Source of the DNA: Thereva unica
Taxonomy: Eukaryota > Arthropoda > Insecta > Diptera > Therevidae
DNA length: 64,000 nt
Assembly (NCBI GenBank): GCA_949987705.1
Contig: OX465281.1
Span: forward strand, 31,170,942-31,234,941
Direction: 5' to 3'
The translations under genes and the position numbers were made by a program. A model generated the notes under the pieces. The model saw nothing but the letters and a program-made list of their open reading frames with translations, made no database searches and was not told the DNA's origin. This document shows positions 20,950 to 31,896 of this stretch, in pieces; within the stretch, counting starts at the first letter, position 1; each line of letters opens with the position of its first letter.

Positions 20950-22565
20950 TTGATTACATGATTGGCGGACCAAAATTTCATAGAAAAAGGTTCATTTTTT
21001 TGAATACAGTCAGAATACAAGAAGAATTGACGGAGTCCTTCCCAGTCAAGCAAGGCTTAAAGCAGGGCAATGGACTGCCACTCATGCTATTTAATCTCTG
21101 CCTAGAAGGAGTAATTCGCAAGGTTAACATTGATGCGAACGCAACCCTGCTTAACAAATCCAAGCAGTTGCCAGGATATGCCGACGATATCAACTGCCTT
21201 CCCAGATCACTGTCATACCTTAGAGAAATATTCACAGAATTAGAAGATGACATAGAGGGCTGCAAATAATAATAATAATAATAATAATAATAATTTATTT
21301 AACATTGTACAAAAGAACATAATTCTTACAACCGTACAAACAAAATATTAATTGGGTGACTGAGATAAAATGAATATAATATACTACAAACTAAAAAACA
21401 AATAATACATATTAACAAAATACAAAAAATAATGTTTAAAAAAAAAGTGGAAAAACGAAGAAAAATGAAAAGAAGTTACAAGATGAAGTTACGAGTTTGA
21501 AAAATAATATTAACAAAATATAAAAATAAATGTTTTAATAATAAAAAAACAAAAATGGCAAGAAAAGAAGATAAATGAGAAGAAGAATCAAAAAGTGAGT
21601 GACCCTACAAATTGTTATTGGTTAGATGTTCCTTCAAGAGCCTGTTGAATAATCGCCAAGAGGACGCGCTCCGCACATAAACGGGTAGTTTGTTCCACAT
21701 CCGAGCAATTTGGAACAAGTAAGAGCGTTCACCATATACTGTTCGTATACGAGGCACCAAAAGTGTACTAGATTTTCTGCTTAGTTGCAAGAAGTTAAGT
21801 TTTTAAAATAAATATCCAGGGCATCTGCTGTGTATAAGTTTAAAAGTGAATTTTAATCGGTGATATTTTAGGTAGTTTTCAAACGTCATACCTAGCAGAA
21901 TGGGAGCATAGGGCGTGATATGATCAAAACGACGCAATTTAAAAACAAAACGAAGGGTATCAAATAAATACCGACAAGAGTAAGATTCTAATTCAGTCAA
22001 GGGTGGAAAGAAGAAGAAGAATTCACAACACCACCTGGGGGGAATATAACTTCGAACGGGTATACCAATTTAACTATCTGGGGTCCCCAGTCAGCTAAGA
22101 CATGAATGAATGAATGAAATCCAGAGACATCCACAGAAAAACCAAAATAAGAGTCTACGAAACCATTATACGTTCAGTAACTACGTATGGATGTGAAGCA
22201 TGGAGTATCTCCTAGAAATCCGCAGGCAAGATGGATGTATTTGAGAGGAAGGTTCTCCGAAAGATATACGGCCCAATCAATGAAGACAATGCATGGAGAA
22301 TACGCTATAATCACGAATTGTACGATCTATACAAAGAGTGTAAACTTTCGACCCATGCCAACCTACTGGGTTTACTTTGGCCGGTCATGTTCAAAGAATG
22401 GATGACTCAAGGATACCAAAAAAGCCCTGTATCTACTACCAGATGACAACAGACCAGTTGGCAAACCATGGTTAAGATGGAAGACAATGTTAATGCCGAT
22501 TCAGCAAAACTGCTCAACACAAGCAACTGAAGACAAGCTTCGAAGCAGAGAGAGGTCTGGAGGAA
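20950..22565 (+). pseudogene. RTE-like LINE RT, interrupted
   Basis: The left part (20980-21268) has RT blocks FPVKQGLKQGNGLPLMLFN, LEGVIRK and YADDI. The right part (22005-22565) resumes with YNFERVYQFNYLGSPVS, KTKIRVYETIIRSVTTYGCE, VFERKVLRKIYGPINEDNAW and RIRYNHELYDLYKE, then a degraded end with PVGKPWLRW. These match the usual order in RTE-clade LINEs. Stops and frameshifts are present. The interruption at 21269-22004 is another LINE in opposite orientation; a small piece of RTE sequence appears missing at the junction. Confidence 0.8.
21269..22004 (-). mobile_element. CR1/Jockey-like LINE 3' end inserted in the RTE copy
   Basis: Minus-strand frames (22000-21803, then 21790-21605) read ...LRFVFKLRRFDHITPY, YHRLKFTFKLIHSRCPGYL, then VPRIRTVYGERSYLFQ and MWNKLPVYVRSASS, the C-terminal region following RT in this LINE group. 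About 300 bp of 3' UTR and an (ATT)n tail (21269-21293) follow. It is 5'-truncated and has one frameshift. Confidence 0.75.
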
Positions 22566-23252
22566 GATTTTATTTTAGTTGAACAGTCTTTTGTGTTAAC
22601 ATCGATAAAATTTTAACAAGACAGCAGCCTTTCAGTGAGTTTTCAACTATGTGGATTTATAGGTACCTAGTCGAGCCACGGTAAGGTAGTTTTATTATTT
22701 AGAGGTTATATAAATTGATTGTACGCAAGACGAATATAGGTCTCCCGATCGACTGTAACAAGCTTACTCCCTTTAACCCCGATGGTTACATAAATGACAC
22801 AGTCGTCCGAAAATTAGATCATAAACTTTATACAAAAGAGACCCCAATACAAAAGTTTGTGTGATAATTCATTGTATTGTTCGGCGGCGTTTTAATTTTT
22901 TTTCCTATTGGCTCCAATCTACTTCAATATGCCTTCGCTATTCTTGCACTAAGTGACACTAAGAGATCATTATCAGGTGACTGGGTATAGCTTAGTGCAC
23001 AACAGCAGCAGGGGGCTATGTATATTAGGAGTAGCTTTGCATGGAAATCCCAGATACCCGGATACAAATGCCTCCGCTACTATTTCTGCAGGGATGTTAT
23101 TCTGGTAGGTAGATTCCAACACGTACAATGATGGCAAGCGCTGTAGCACTTCCAGTAGCACAACCACGCATGCCATTCTCTGAGTCCTGTTTCTTAAATA
23201 TTTTCTGTGCGGCTTTAGTCAAGTTTTGATGGGTCTTACAATCCCGATGTTA
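22566..23252. other. Intergenic DNA
   Basis: Nothing recognisable was seen on either strand. Confidence 0.45.
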
Positions 23253-23253
23253 T

Positions 23254-23510
23254 ATATCGATGGCTTAACTTGCAAACCGGCCAACTCCATTTTTGACCCA
23301 AAATCATGTTTTGGAGTGGTTGAATGCTAGTAGTCTTCACCTACAATAAGCAAAATAAAAGAACTCGTTAGCATATATAATTTTGCAGAAAACCGTGTGC
23401 ACGTAAATAAGATGACTCCCAACTCAGTACATAGCAACACAGAAAAGTGGCTTTCCTGCAAAATTTCATAAAACGGAGTTAGCCGGTTTGCAGGTTAAGC
23501 CATCGATATA
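23254..23510. mobile_element. TA-flanked MITE
   Basis: Inverted ends TATATCGATGGCTTAACYTG continue about 40 bp (through GCAAACCGGC) with few mismatches. TA can be read as the target. It is 257 bp with no coding potential, so it is probably Tc1/mariner-related. Confidence 0.72.
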
Positions 23511-25802
23511 GCATTCTTCAATTTACTGACCTGATCTTAGGAGCTTTGATCGAGGGAACTTTTTATAGATGTGACAACCTTGTACTTCTCGCTTAAATGA
23601 TATGTTTTCAACATGGTGCTTTACAGATTTGTTTCATCTCGGCGAATAACCCAAGAGCTACCTGACACATAGTAGCCTCGAACGCTGGCTTCCATCAGGA
23701 TCATATTAATTTCTACTAATTTCTTTCACTTCCAGTTATTGAAAGGGTAGACTAAATGTCCGCTGGAAGGATGACATATACTAGAATGCCCAAAATGCCT
23801 AAGTCCCATTATGGAATTCATCGGCTTAGGATCGGGTTTGGTAGAGGTAGATGGACTGACGTACGGAACTAAAATAAGAGAACATTAAATTAGCAAAAGT
23901 GTCTGTTTGGTGGACAATACTTCATCAAATAAATCTCTCTTAGCCAAAACAAATAAAATACTATTAAACGATTTAAACAATATATACAGCGAAACTAAGG
24001 AATTTTATACAACCTTCGCGATATTGACATTTTTACCTTGACGTTTTCAGCAAAAGCAATTGCATATATTTTAACACAAAAAGAGGCGCATGCCGTGCAG
24101 GAGGTTACCAAGATCAAGATATTTGTATTTGAAGGTTTTTGCCATTCAATGAAACACACTAGTTTCTGGTGACCCCATGATGAACATCTCACAGCCTAGC
24201 CTCCAACCCTCCTAATAAAGTGCATCCAGCACCAAATCTTTATTTCATTTCTCAAAACTGACCTTACTTTTACTAGAAACTAAAAGGAAGCAATAAAATG
24301 CGTTATTAAAGTGCATAAGACAAAATAAATCACGCGTAATTTCACATTTATCGCGTCTTTAGACAACGCTTAGCCGATTCTAAACTCCACAATCGAAATT
24401 TTTACGATCTTCTTAATTCGAAGCGTCTACTGCTAGAGTCAGAAGCGCAGGCGCACACCCGCATTCTCTTCGTATTGTATAACTTAATCACAATATTTCG
24501 CCATAACATTTTCGCCACAAATCATTTCGCCAGGTTCCACCTGGTGTGATTTGCTAAATTATGCCGGTGAGAACTATGAAAAAGGTATGACATTGAGGAG
24601 CTCTTAAGACGGCAATGATCATAATAAAAACTGATTTATCGCAGCAATGCTAGACCGTCCGCGGTACAACGGCTGCTCTATGAAAAATTATTGGATATTT
24701 TATGTCAGGTAAGATCGGCCCGGCTGCATTTGCATTTGATCTGGAAATTATGCATACTAGTATTGTTGCAAAACTGCAGCTCTGGGAAATAAGGCGTAAA
24801 GCGACTTTATTGCACCTAGCTCTAGACTCTAGGCACTTGCGTTGCGAGAGAGAGTGAATCTTTAAAAGGTCAAGAGTGTTTCGGTTTCGGTTTTGAGTCT
24901 GCACCATAGTGGACAGGATGAGATTTCTACAGACTTACAGACCAGGTAATAATAATCCGTGTAGAGATGCTTCTACGAAATCCGCGGCGGAGTAAGGTTA
25001 TTAAGGTATCATCTAACAGTTGCTGCAATTGGAATGAGAGAATGAAACCAGTCGAACTGGAAGCCCCGGACATGTTTGAAAATTAATAAAAATATTTTTG
25101 CGAAAATTGATTGACTTCTTCTTCGAGTCAGAATCATGCAGACACAATCATGATAAAATCTTGCGAAGATTTTTGCGTGAATTTTAATTAAGAAATTAGT
25201 AACATTTTCGAAAGGTGTCTTCTCACCGGTAGGCGGGGCTGTCATAGCGTGCAAAATGATGCGTTAATTGAATCATTTCCTTTTTTTATACACTATCGAT
25301 TTTATCTAAAAGGAATTTCATATTTTTTTAGTGGGCTCTCATTAATTTACGATCAACTATTCAATTGATACCCACATGCTGTGAGCCATATGCCAGTACT
25401 TTATGAATAGTTAAAGAAAAGAATTTTAATGATGTACATTAAACGTAATTAGTTTTTAATGTCAGAGTTTGCTGAGTTATGTCAGTTAATTTTTCGCTTT
25501 ATACTGTGATAACATGAGTCACGAGTCACATTTACCAGGTGTACCAACAACAGAAAAAAAGAACTGTGTAAGTGCCAAAAGTCATACGAAACTTCAACAG
25601 GTAATAACTCACATAAATATTACGATGGTTAAAGCTTGACAGAACTGAGGTTGCAGGTGAAATCTATTTTAATGGAACGAAAATTACATACCATAAATTG
25701 TGAAATGCGTTTTAAATTTATACGAAAATGATCCGGGGAGTTAGAAGCATTATTTTTAAGTGTCACTTTTGTATTAGACATTTTTAAAAGTCATATTTAA
25801 TT
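23511..25802. other. Intergenic DNA
   Basis: Only short frames without motifs. I found no long repeat, RNA gene or exon with a convincing splice pattern. Confidence 0.45.
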
Positions 25803-27571
25803 CCCAGTAGGACCGGTAAGCTTACAGAAGTACTGAAATCAGCACTTACTGGTAAGGGGTAGGCCTTACCACTCCCTTTTACAGAAGTGCTTACTTTTAC
25901 ACACGATGTCATAGGGGGTAAGGCCTTACTATGGTACTTACCTTAGAGTACTTATAGAACTGCTCATCTGTAAGGCAGCAAATGGAACATTGCGAAAAGA
26001 GATATTCATGGGCGCCTGTGGATATGTGGTGTCGAAATGCTTTTATTTATTTTTTTTTTCATCTTTTACAAACAGGGTTTCGAACCCGAACCGAACCCGA
26101 ACCCTGAACCCGCTCCGGTTCAAGATTTTTTTTAAATTTTTTGAACCCGAACCCGGACCCGAACCCAATCAAAAATTCGGTTCAGGTTCAATTTTTAGCG
26201 GCAATTATTATCTAAGTGTGCGGCGCTTAAAAATTTAAATTTCAGATTTCGCAGAATTTTCTTTTTCTTTCAAACAAGATTTTTAGAGGTGAAACCACTG
26301 ACATATAATAATGGACTGCTCATCAGCAATTATTCCCATACAAACCGATGGCACCAAAAAGGTATAGTCGCTCGCTCATCCATAAGCCCCCAAACTGACA
26401 GAAGCACTCAGAAATAAAATCAATTAGAAAAAAATAGACGGGTATAGTGATGTTTATACCTTTTGCGTTAAATCAATTAGAAAAAAGTAGACGGGTATAG
26501 TGATGTTTATATCTTTTGCTCTTTTCCCCATAAGCCCCCGGACAGAATGTCAGTTGCTAAGACAGGCGTTAAGAACTTAAATCAGATACACATAAAATTT
26601 GCAAATTAATGAAAAAAAGGCATTTTAAAAGGTGAAAAAGTGAAAATAGTGTTTATTAATTTTTTTAAACAAAATATTTGTGTTGTTTTAATGTTTTACG
26701 TACGTATTTAAAAAAATATAAATTTCAAAAGTGATTCCGGTGTTTACATGGAGTGAAAAAAGGTTTTTAGCATATGGAACAAATTGGTGCCATGAACAAT
26801 TTCTCATAAGCAGTCCATTCTATATGTCAGTGGGTGAAACCAAAAAAATGACGCCGAGAAAAGACTCGATATCCATGCGCAGTAGAATCCCCGCATGCCA
26901 TTCCCGTCCCTTAGCCTAGTCGCAACAAATTTCGAAGGGGAAATTTGAAAATACATAAGCACGTTTCTTATCCATATGTGGGCAATTTCTTTTTGTGTGC
27001 AGTTTTCATTTCCCCAGATGCGCGCTCCGGCGTCATCTTTTTTGGTTTCACCTCTATTCTTTGTTTTGTTTTTGCTGGGAAAAAGCTTGAACCCGAACCC
27101 GAACCTGAACCCACTAAATTTCAGGGTATTGAACCCGAACCCGTACCCGCACCCAAAATTTACAGGGTTCGAAACCCTGTTTACAAATGCCTTTTTTCCA
27201 AGCCCGATAGTGGCTTTACCTAAGCAGTCCCCCAACTAAATTCTCCACTTCTCCAAAGCTGCTTGTCCTCCGTATCGAATGAGAGCCGCGCTATTGAGTA
27301 TGCTAACGTCGCATTTTATGTCGACGAATATAATTGCCCGTTTTCTTTCTTTCTATAAAATTTATGAAAGCTCCAGGAAAGCTCCCTTGAGTCATCGGGC
27401 AGACTCTCACTTGTTTGGGTATAATTCTGGACTACACCTTACCATCTGCCTTCTCTTGTAATGGGGTTTGTAAGGGCTCATCTAGCACCAAGAAAATAAG
27501 GGGCACCCCTTACCAGATGAGTACTTATTTCAGTGCTCCATCGGTAAGGCCTTCCTAGAATTCCTACTGGG
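25803..27571. mobile_element. CCCAGTAGG-ended element carrying a hAT insertion
   Basis: Ends CCCAGTAGGA and TCCTACTGGG are inverted. Both subterminal regions contain several GGTAAG/CTTACC and AGTACTTA words like those in the CCCAGCGGG elements at 8634 and 27607, so these are related families. Without the hAT element it is about 650 bp. No clear target duplication was found. Confidence 0.6.
26073..27179. mobile_element. Non-autonomous hAT element with GAACCC repeats
   Basis: Inverted ends CAGGGTTTCGAACCC and an exact 8-bp target duplication TTTACAAA (26065-26072, 27180-27187) are both diagnostic of hAT. The subterminal regions are tandem (GAACCC)n hexamers. The interior has further inverted repeats (around GTGAAACC at 26287, 26835 and 27050) and a ~51-bp tandem duplication (26415-26515). 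No transposase; the plus and minus frames here are hexamer shadows. Confidence 0.88.
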
Positions 27572-27606
27572 ACATTGAATTCTACTACTGTCGTAAGGCA
27601 TCAGTG

Positions 27607-28196
27607 CCCAGCGGGAAAACTAGCAAGGGGTTACTCAGGTAACCGACGAATTCTTCAATGATTTGTGTAACCGCCTACATGGTAATCGAAAAATTCAACT
27701 GCAAATTTAGCGAAATGGAGGTCTTTACATTGTAATGACTAGGTAAGCGACTAGGTAATGACTTGTGAAATACTTTCGTTGGAAATGTGATGTGCTTTTA
27801 TTATTCATTGTCTTTGGCTTGTCGAAGCCTCTCTTCTTGAGTTTATTCCGTCCTCGAAATTCGTTCGGAGTGGATCGTGACCAAGTGCAGTCAAAAAGAT
27901 ATCCTGCTAGTAAAACTCTCTCCAAATGTAGCAGAAATGCAATGCTAATTTCGGATAGCAATGTTTTTAATGCTAAAAAGGGTAGCCAGAAATTTATTTT
28001 GCATGCCTTACATGGTAATCTATGTATTCACCTAATACACTTCACCCCTGAAATAAGTCCTCGTCTGTAATGCCTACAGTAAGTACTTACCGCCCTAGGA
28101 CATCCCTATGTAAAAGTAAGCTATGATTTCATCACAAAGGTAATGGGTCCATCTCATTACCACCTCGCTTACCTAGCCATTACATTTCCCGCTGGG
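27607..28196. mobile_element. CCCAGCGGG-ended MITE, copy 2
   Basis: Inverted relative to copy 1 at 8634-9235 and similar along its whole length, with the same CCCAGCGGGAAA ends. TG flanks both sides. The 101-codon plus frame inside is mirrored in broken form in copy 1 and is not a gene. Confidence 0.75.
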
Positions 28197-28358
28197 TGGA
28201 ATAGTGAGACTCATGCAATACACATACACTGTGTGAAAAATTGGAATTTAGTATTTAAACTTTAATACATAACTCCTATACCAATTATCGTAGAAAAACA
28301 TAGTTAGGCTTCTTTTTCAGGTAATTTGTATAACTTAAGTGGTTCCATTTAGATGATA

Positions 28359-28640
28359 CTAGCTGGAGCCCGTTGTGCCTCGCTGCACCCTTCGAAGCAA
28401 AATAAAGGGACAATTGCTTGACCCCTGGTTTCTCATCTGCAATGTCACTGAACCAAGTTTTATTTGTTTAGCTAGATGCCAGCCCTTTCGCGTATTGCTG
28501 AATCTTAGACTTACATATACCTTAAATTTCAGAGGTGGAGGATTTCTTTCATTCTTATCCATTGTATATAAATCCTACTTTCCGCTTCTCCTTACCAGTT
28601 TTCCAACTTGTTGATCAATTCTTAACCGATATTCAGAATA
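28359..28640 (-). mobile_element. Helitron 3' end, copy 1
   Basis: On the minus strand the sequence ends GGGCTCCAGCTAG followed by T, the CTRR end and host T typical of Helitrons. The GC-rich terminal sequence is shared with 51235-51270. The left (5') limit is uncertain and no helicase is seen in this copy. Confidence 0.6.
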
Positions 28641-28689
28641 TACTATGTTCAATGTTTTTCCATTTTTAGCTAGGATGTCAAGATTATCT

Positions 28690-28952
28690 TAACTCTTAAA
28701 CAACCTCTCTCGCAGTCAGTATTTCCGAACTCCTACAACACCCAAGAGTTCAAACGCAGGGTTCATCACCACCTTCTTCAATACCCCCCCCCGTACCTTT
28801 TAATCCTTAACCTATACCCCCCCCCCCCCTCATCCCTCCCCCGTACTAAGCTTACTGCTAGACATTGCACCATGACGTGACAAATGACATGACGGACTAG
28901 TAGTACACAAAGGGTGACTCCTAAGCTTAGCACTGCCACATAAAAAAAAAAA
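28690..28952 (+). mobile_element. 5'-truncated Jockey/CR1-type LINE tail (LINE-J)
   Basis: This is the same 3' end as the long LINE at 34374-37680, in opposite orientation, from the last coding residues through a poly-C region to a CACAT-A(n) tail. The C runs are longer here (up to about 14). Confidence 0.85.
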
Positions 28953-29009
28953 CCTACGTACAGCTAACCTTGGAATGACCCTTATTTGGCAAAATTTGTC
29001 AGCCATATT

Positions 29010-29390
29010 GACCCCGCAATTTTGAATTTATAAGTTTCGATCATAAATTCGTTATTTGCTACCGTAAAAACTCACATATACCGATATTCCTTGGAATCGG
29101 ACTACAATTGGTGTGGTTTATTTTGAATTTAAGTTTTGATCAAAAATTCGTTGCTTGCTACCTTAGAAAACTCCAGATACATACTTTCATTAATATCGGA
29201 ACAAAATTAACTAAATTCGACCACGACATTGGCGCGGCCATTTTGAATTTATAAGTTTTGATCACAAATTCATTATTTGCGACCTTAACAACTCCTAAAT
29301 ACCCACTTGCATTGGAAACAGAGCAAAATTGACAAATTCAACCATATGTTCGGGCCATTTTGAATTTCAATCATATTTTGGCAGCCGTTT
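29010..29390. repeat. Tandem repeat, ~110-125-bp unit, three to four copies
   Basis: The word CCATTTTGAATTTATAAGTT and the following TTTGATCAAAAATTCGTT-like part recur near 29020, 29125, 29240 and (partly) 29345. Units differ by about 15-25 per cent, so the array is old. Confidence 0.75.
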
Positions 29391-29754
29391 TGCATCTTTT
29401 AAAAAATTAAAACTAGTCTTCTATTTAGCTAAGTGTATCAAGGAGAAATAGTACACCGCTACCATTTGTTAATGAAATGCAGTGGGTGATTTGTGAAAGT
29501 AATGGACGTCACCAATCGCTTTATCCTTCCCAAAACTCACCCAAAAACCCTTAAATTCAAAGTCTGAGCAGCAAGCTCCGAAGAAGATTGGGGAAGGATT
29601 TAACTGATCATGAGTATTGTCGAACCAACATCTTTTTACTCTCAAACAACCATTACCTTCGACCTTTGACCCCCAAGATTAACACCTTGAGAATCATAGT
29701 GGAGCTATGCTTTCGTAGGCTATGAGAAAGCTTCCAACTCGGTTAATGGGAGCT

Positions 29755-30718
29755 TTATATGGCAGGCACTACGGCAACGTAGACTGCCAAAGAAAATAAT
29801 AAAATTAATAAGAGCCCTATACAGCAATTCCAAATGCAGAGTTCTCCATAATGGAAAATTATCCGACTGCTTTGAGGTGAATTCAGGCGTGCCACAAGGA
29901 TGCCTACTTTCGACATAACTATTTGCTGTAGTAAGTAATAAACGACATCCTTGTCGGCGCTCCAGATAGCAGAACAGGCGGCATATAATGGGGTTTGCTA
30001 GACCGCCTTAAGGATCTCGAATACGCGGATGATATATCTTTGCTGGGCCATAGACATCAGGACCTCAAAAACATGTTAAACAATTTATGTAGCAGAAAGT
30101 AGTCCAGCAGGCTAAATCCGAATAAAACCAAAAAGAGATGCGGATGAATTCAAACACCGTTGAAAGCACAACGCTGAATATCCGTGAAGTGGAACTGGTA
30201 GATAAATTCTGCTACCTCGGTAGTATTATTACCGAAAATGGCGGTGCAGAAGAAGATGTCAGTTCCAGAATAAATAAAGCACGAGGCGCATATGCATGCC
30301 TGTTACGCATATGGAGATCAATGGAGATCAATGGAGATCTCCACTAACACCAAATTGCGGCTGTTCAACTCCAACGTTAAGGCAGTTCTTTTGTACGGTT
30401 GTGAAACATGGAAAGTCATCCTATTCATCATACCTAGGTACAAGTTTTCATCAACAGATGCCCGCGTCGTATCCAAAAACTCGCCGGCAAGATATAATCT
30501 CAAATGTGCTATGGTGCCGTGCCGGCCAAGAAAGGATAGACGACCAAACCAGGCGAAGGAAATGGAATTGGATTCGCCACACCTTGCGGTGCGAAAACGA
30601 GAATTTAGTCAAACAGGCCCTTGTCTGGAATCCGCAAGGATCCCGTCGAGTCGGAAGACCTAGAACAACGTGGAGCAGAACCCTACTAACAGAAGCCGCA
30701 ACAACGGGAAGATCCTGA
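29755..30718 (+). pseudogene. LINE-X RT fragment (multiple frameshifts)
   Basis: RT blocks in order: LPKKIIKLIRALYSNSKC, SGVPQGCLLS, EYADDISLLGH, NKTK; then FCYLGSIITENGGAEEDV, KLRLFNSNVKAVLLYGCETW, and the C-terminal RRRKWNWIRHTLRC, NPQGSRRVGRPRTTW. This order fits L2/CR1- or RTE-like LINEs. At least three frameshifts and stops are present. A triple 11-bp repeat (ATGGAGATCA) sits at 30308-30340. The last block is shared with 6004-6183, 56975-57195 and 61500-61975. Confidence 0.82.
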
Positions 30719-30764
30719 TCAAATCTGACAGTTTAACTATATTATCAGCGATCTCTTTTTATCG

Positions 30765-31200
30765 TGCTCCCAGTCTGTGAATCAGGCCGTGTCGTCGCAT
30801 TAGTGGCCGGAAAACATTCACGTTCATGTAAGATGACAGTTCATGCCCTATGACAGAGGCAATGGAATTTAAAATTTGCCTGGGATTATCAGCATCACCC
30901 ACAGGAATGCCTCGAACAACCACGTCATGAAGCCTGGCTTGGCGACGTAAGTCCTTCAACTGACACAACTTGATACAACGGCAAGGTCATGCTGCACGGT
31001 TTCGACTTTTTCTTTTAATTTTAATTAGTGAAGCAGCTATGCACCTCCTTAATTTGCAAAGATAATCGGGTCCCGAGCTGTTTTCAACGATCATCAAACG
31101 CAATAAATTGGTCATCCAGCATACGGTTGAAGCTTAAGAAGAAGCCTTTCTTCGAGCAGTTCAAGGCTGTTATCAGGGGCGACTTGTACGCCTACTCGGA
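30765..31200 (-). pseudogene. Possible LINE ORF1 fragment
   Basis: Minus-strand frames read LKEKVETVQHDLAVVS (coiled-coil-like), then after a frameshift RRQARLHDVVVRGIPVGDAD and NSIASVIGHELSS. The 'VVRGIP...IA..IG' pattern is that of Jockey-type ORF1 RNA-binding proteins. It is broken and short. At 31250-31285 a piece like the LINE-J 3' end (GGACTAGTAGTACAGAGGAT) follows on the plus strand. Confidence 0.5.
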
Positions 31201-31727
31201 AAACATTATTTTAGAACTGACATTGCCAATGACGAGTTCGACGTTAAGGACTAGTAGTACAGAGGATGACTCCTAAGTTTGGACTATCACAAAATGACTA
31301 CAAACTTAGCCTTACTTGAACATTCATAGATACGACGACCCTTGGTGATTTTGCGAAGGGATGCTACCAGACTTGTGTCGATAATCACTGGATTGGGCCA
31401 AATGGAGTATATGCAGTCAGATTGAGAATTCCATTTCAGATTTCTATACTGCCTGTAGCAGAGGGGGAAACAATCCAGAGAAAATTTTCTTTGCATTTGT
31501 TCGTCTCTGTCTAGGATCAGCCACCGTTCAATTATAACCCTATTTTACATGGCCTTGGAATAAACTATATACCATGCTATTTAAGCCAGTTCTGTTGTAT
31601 TGATCAAAGGGATGAACCTTGAAAGTAGCTGATGAAACTCTCCTAGGCAGTTCTGGAAGAAAAGTACTATGTACAATATTTGATTCGACCTCGACGTTGT
31701 CAAAAGTATTAAAATTAAGAACACTAA

Positions 31728-31896
31728 AGCCGCGTTTACATCCCAAAGTCAACGCGAAAGTTCACTTTGAAGCTCTTCTATCGCATAGAAATTTGTATGC
31801 TTTTTTCGCTGTTTCACAAAAGTCCAGAGAAAAAAGCATACAAAAGAGTAGTTTCAAAGTGCACTTTTGCGTTGACTTTGGAATGTAAACACGGCT
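31728..31896. mobile_element. PIF/Harbinger-like MITE with TAA target
   Basis: 169 bp, almost entirely hairpin. The ends AGCCGYGTTTACAT and the long arms (CCAAAGTCAACGC...) pair with few mismatches. The TAA repeats at 31725-31727 and 31897-31899 fit the TWA target of PIF/Harbinger. Confidence 0.8.

Noticed and set aside
26804..27239. Frames with Pro/Asn or Glu/Pro repeats (EPEPEPEP, NPNPNLNP).
   Set aside because: Translations of the GAACCC hexamers in the hAT subterminus.
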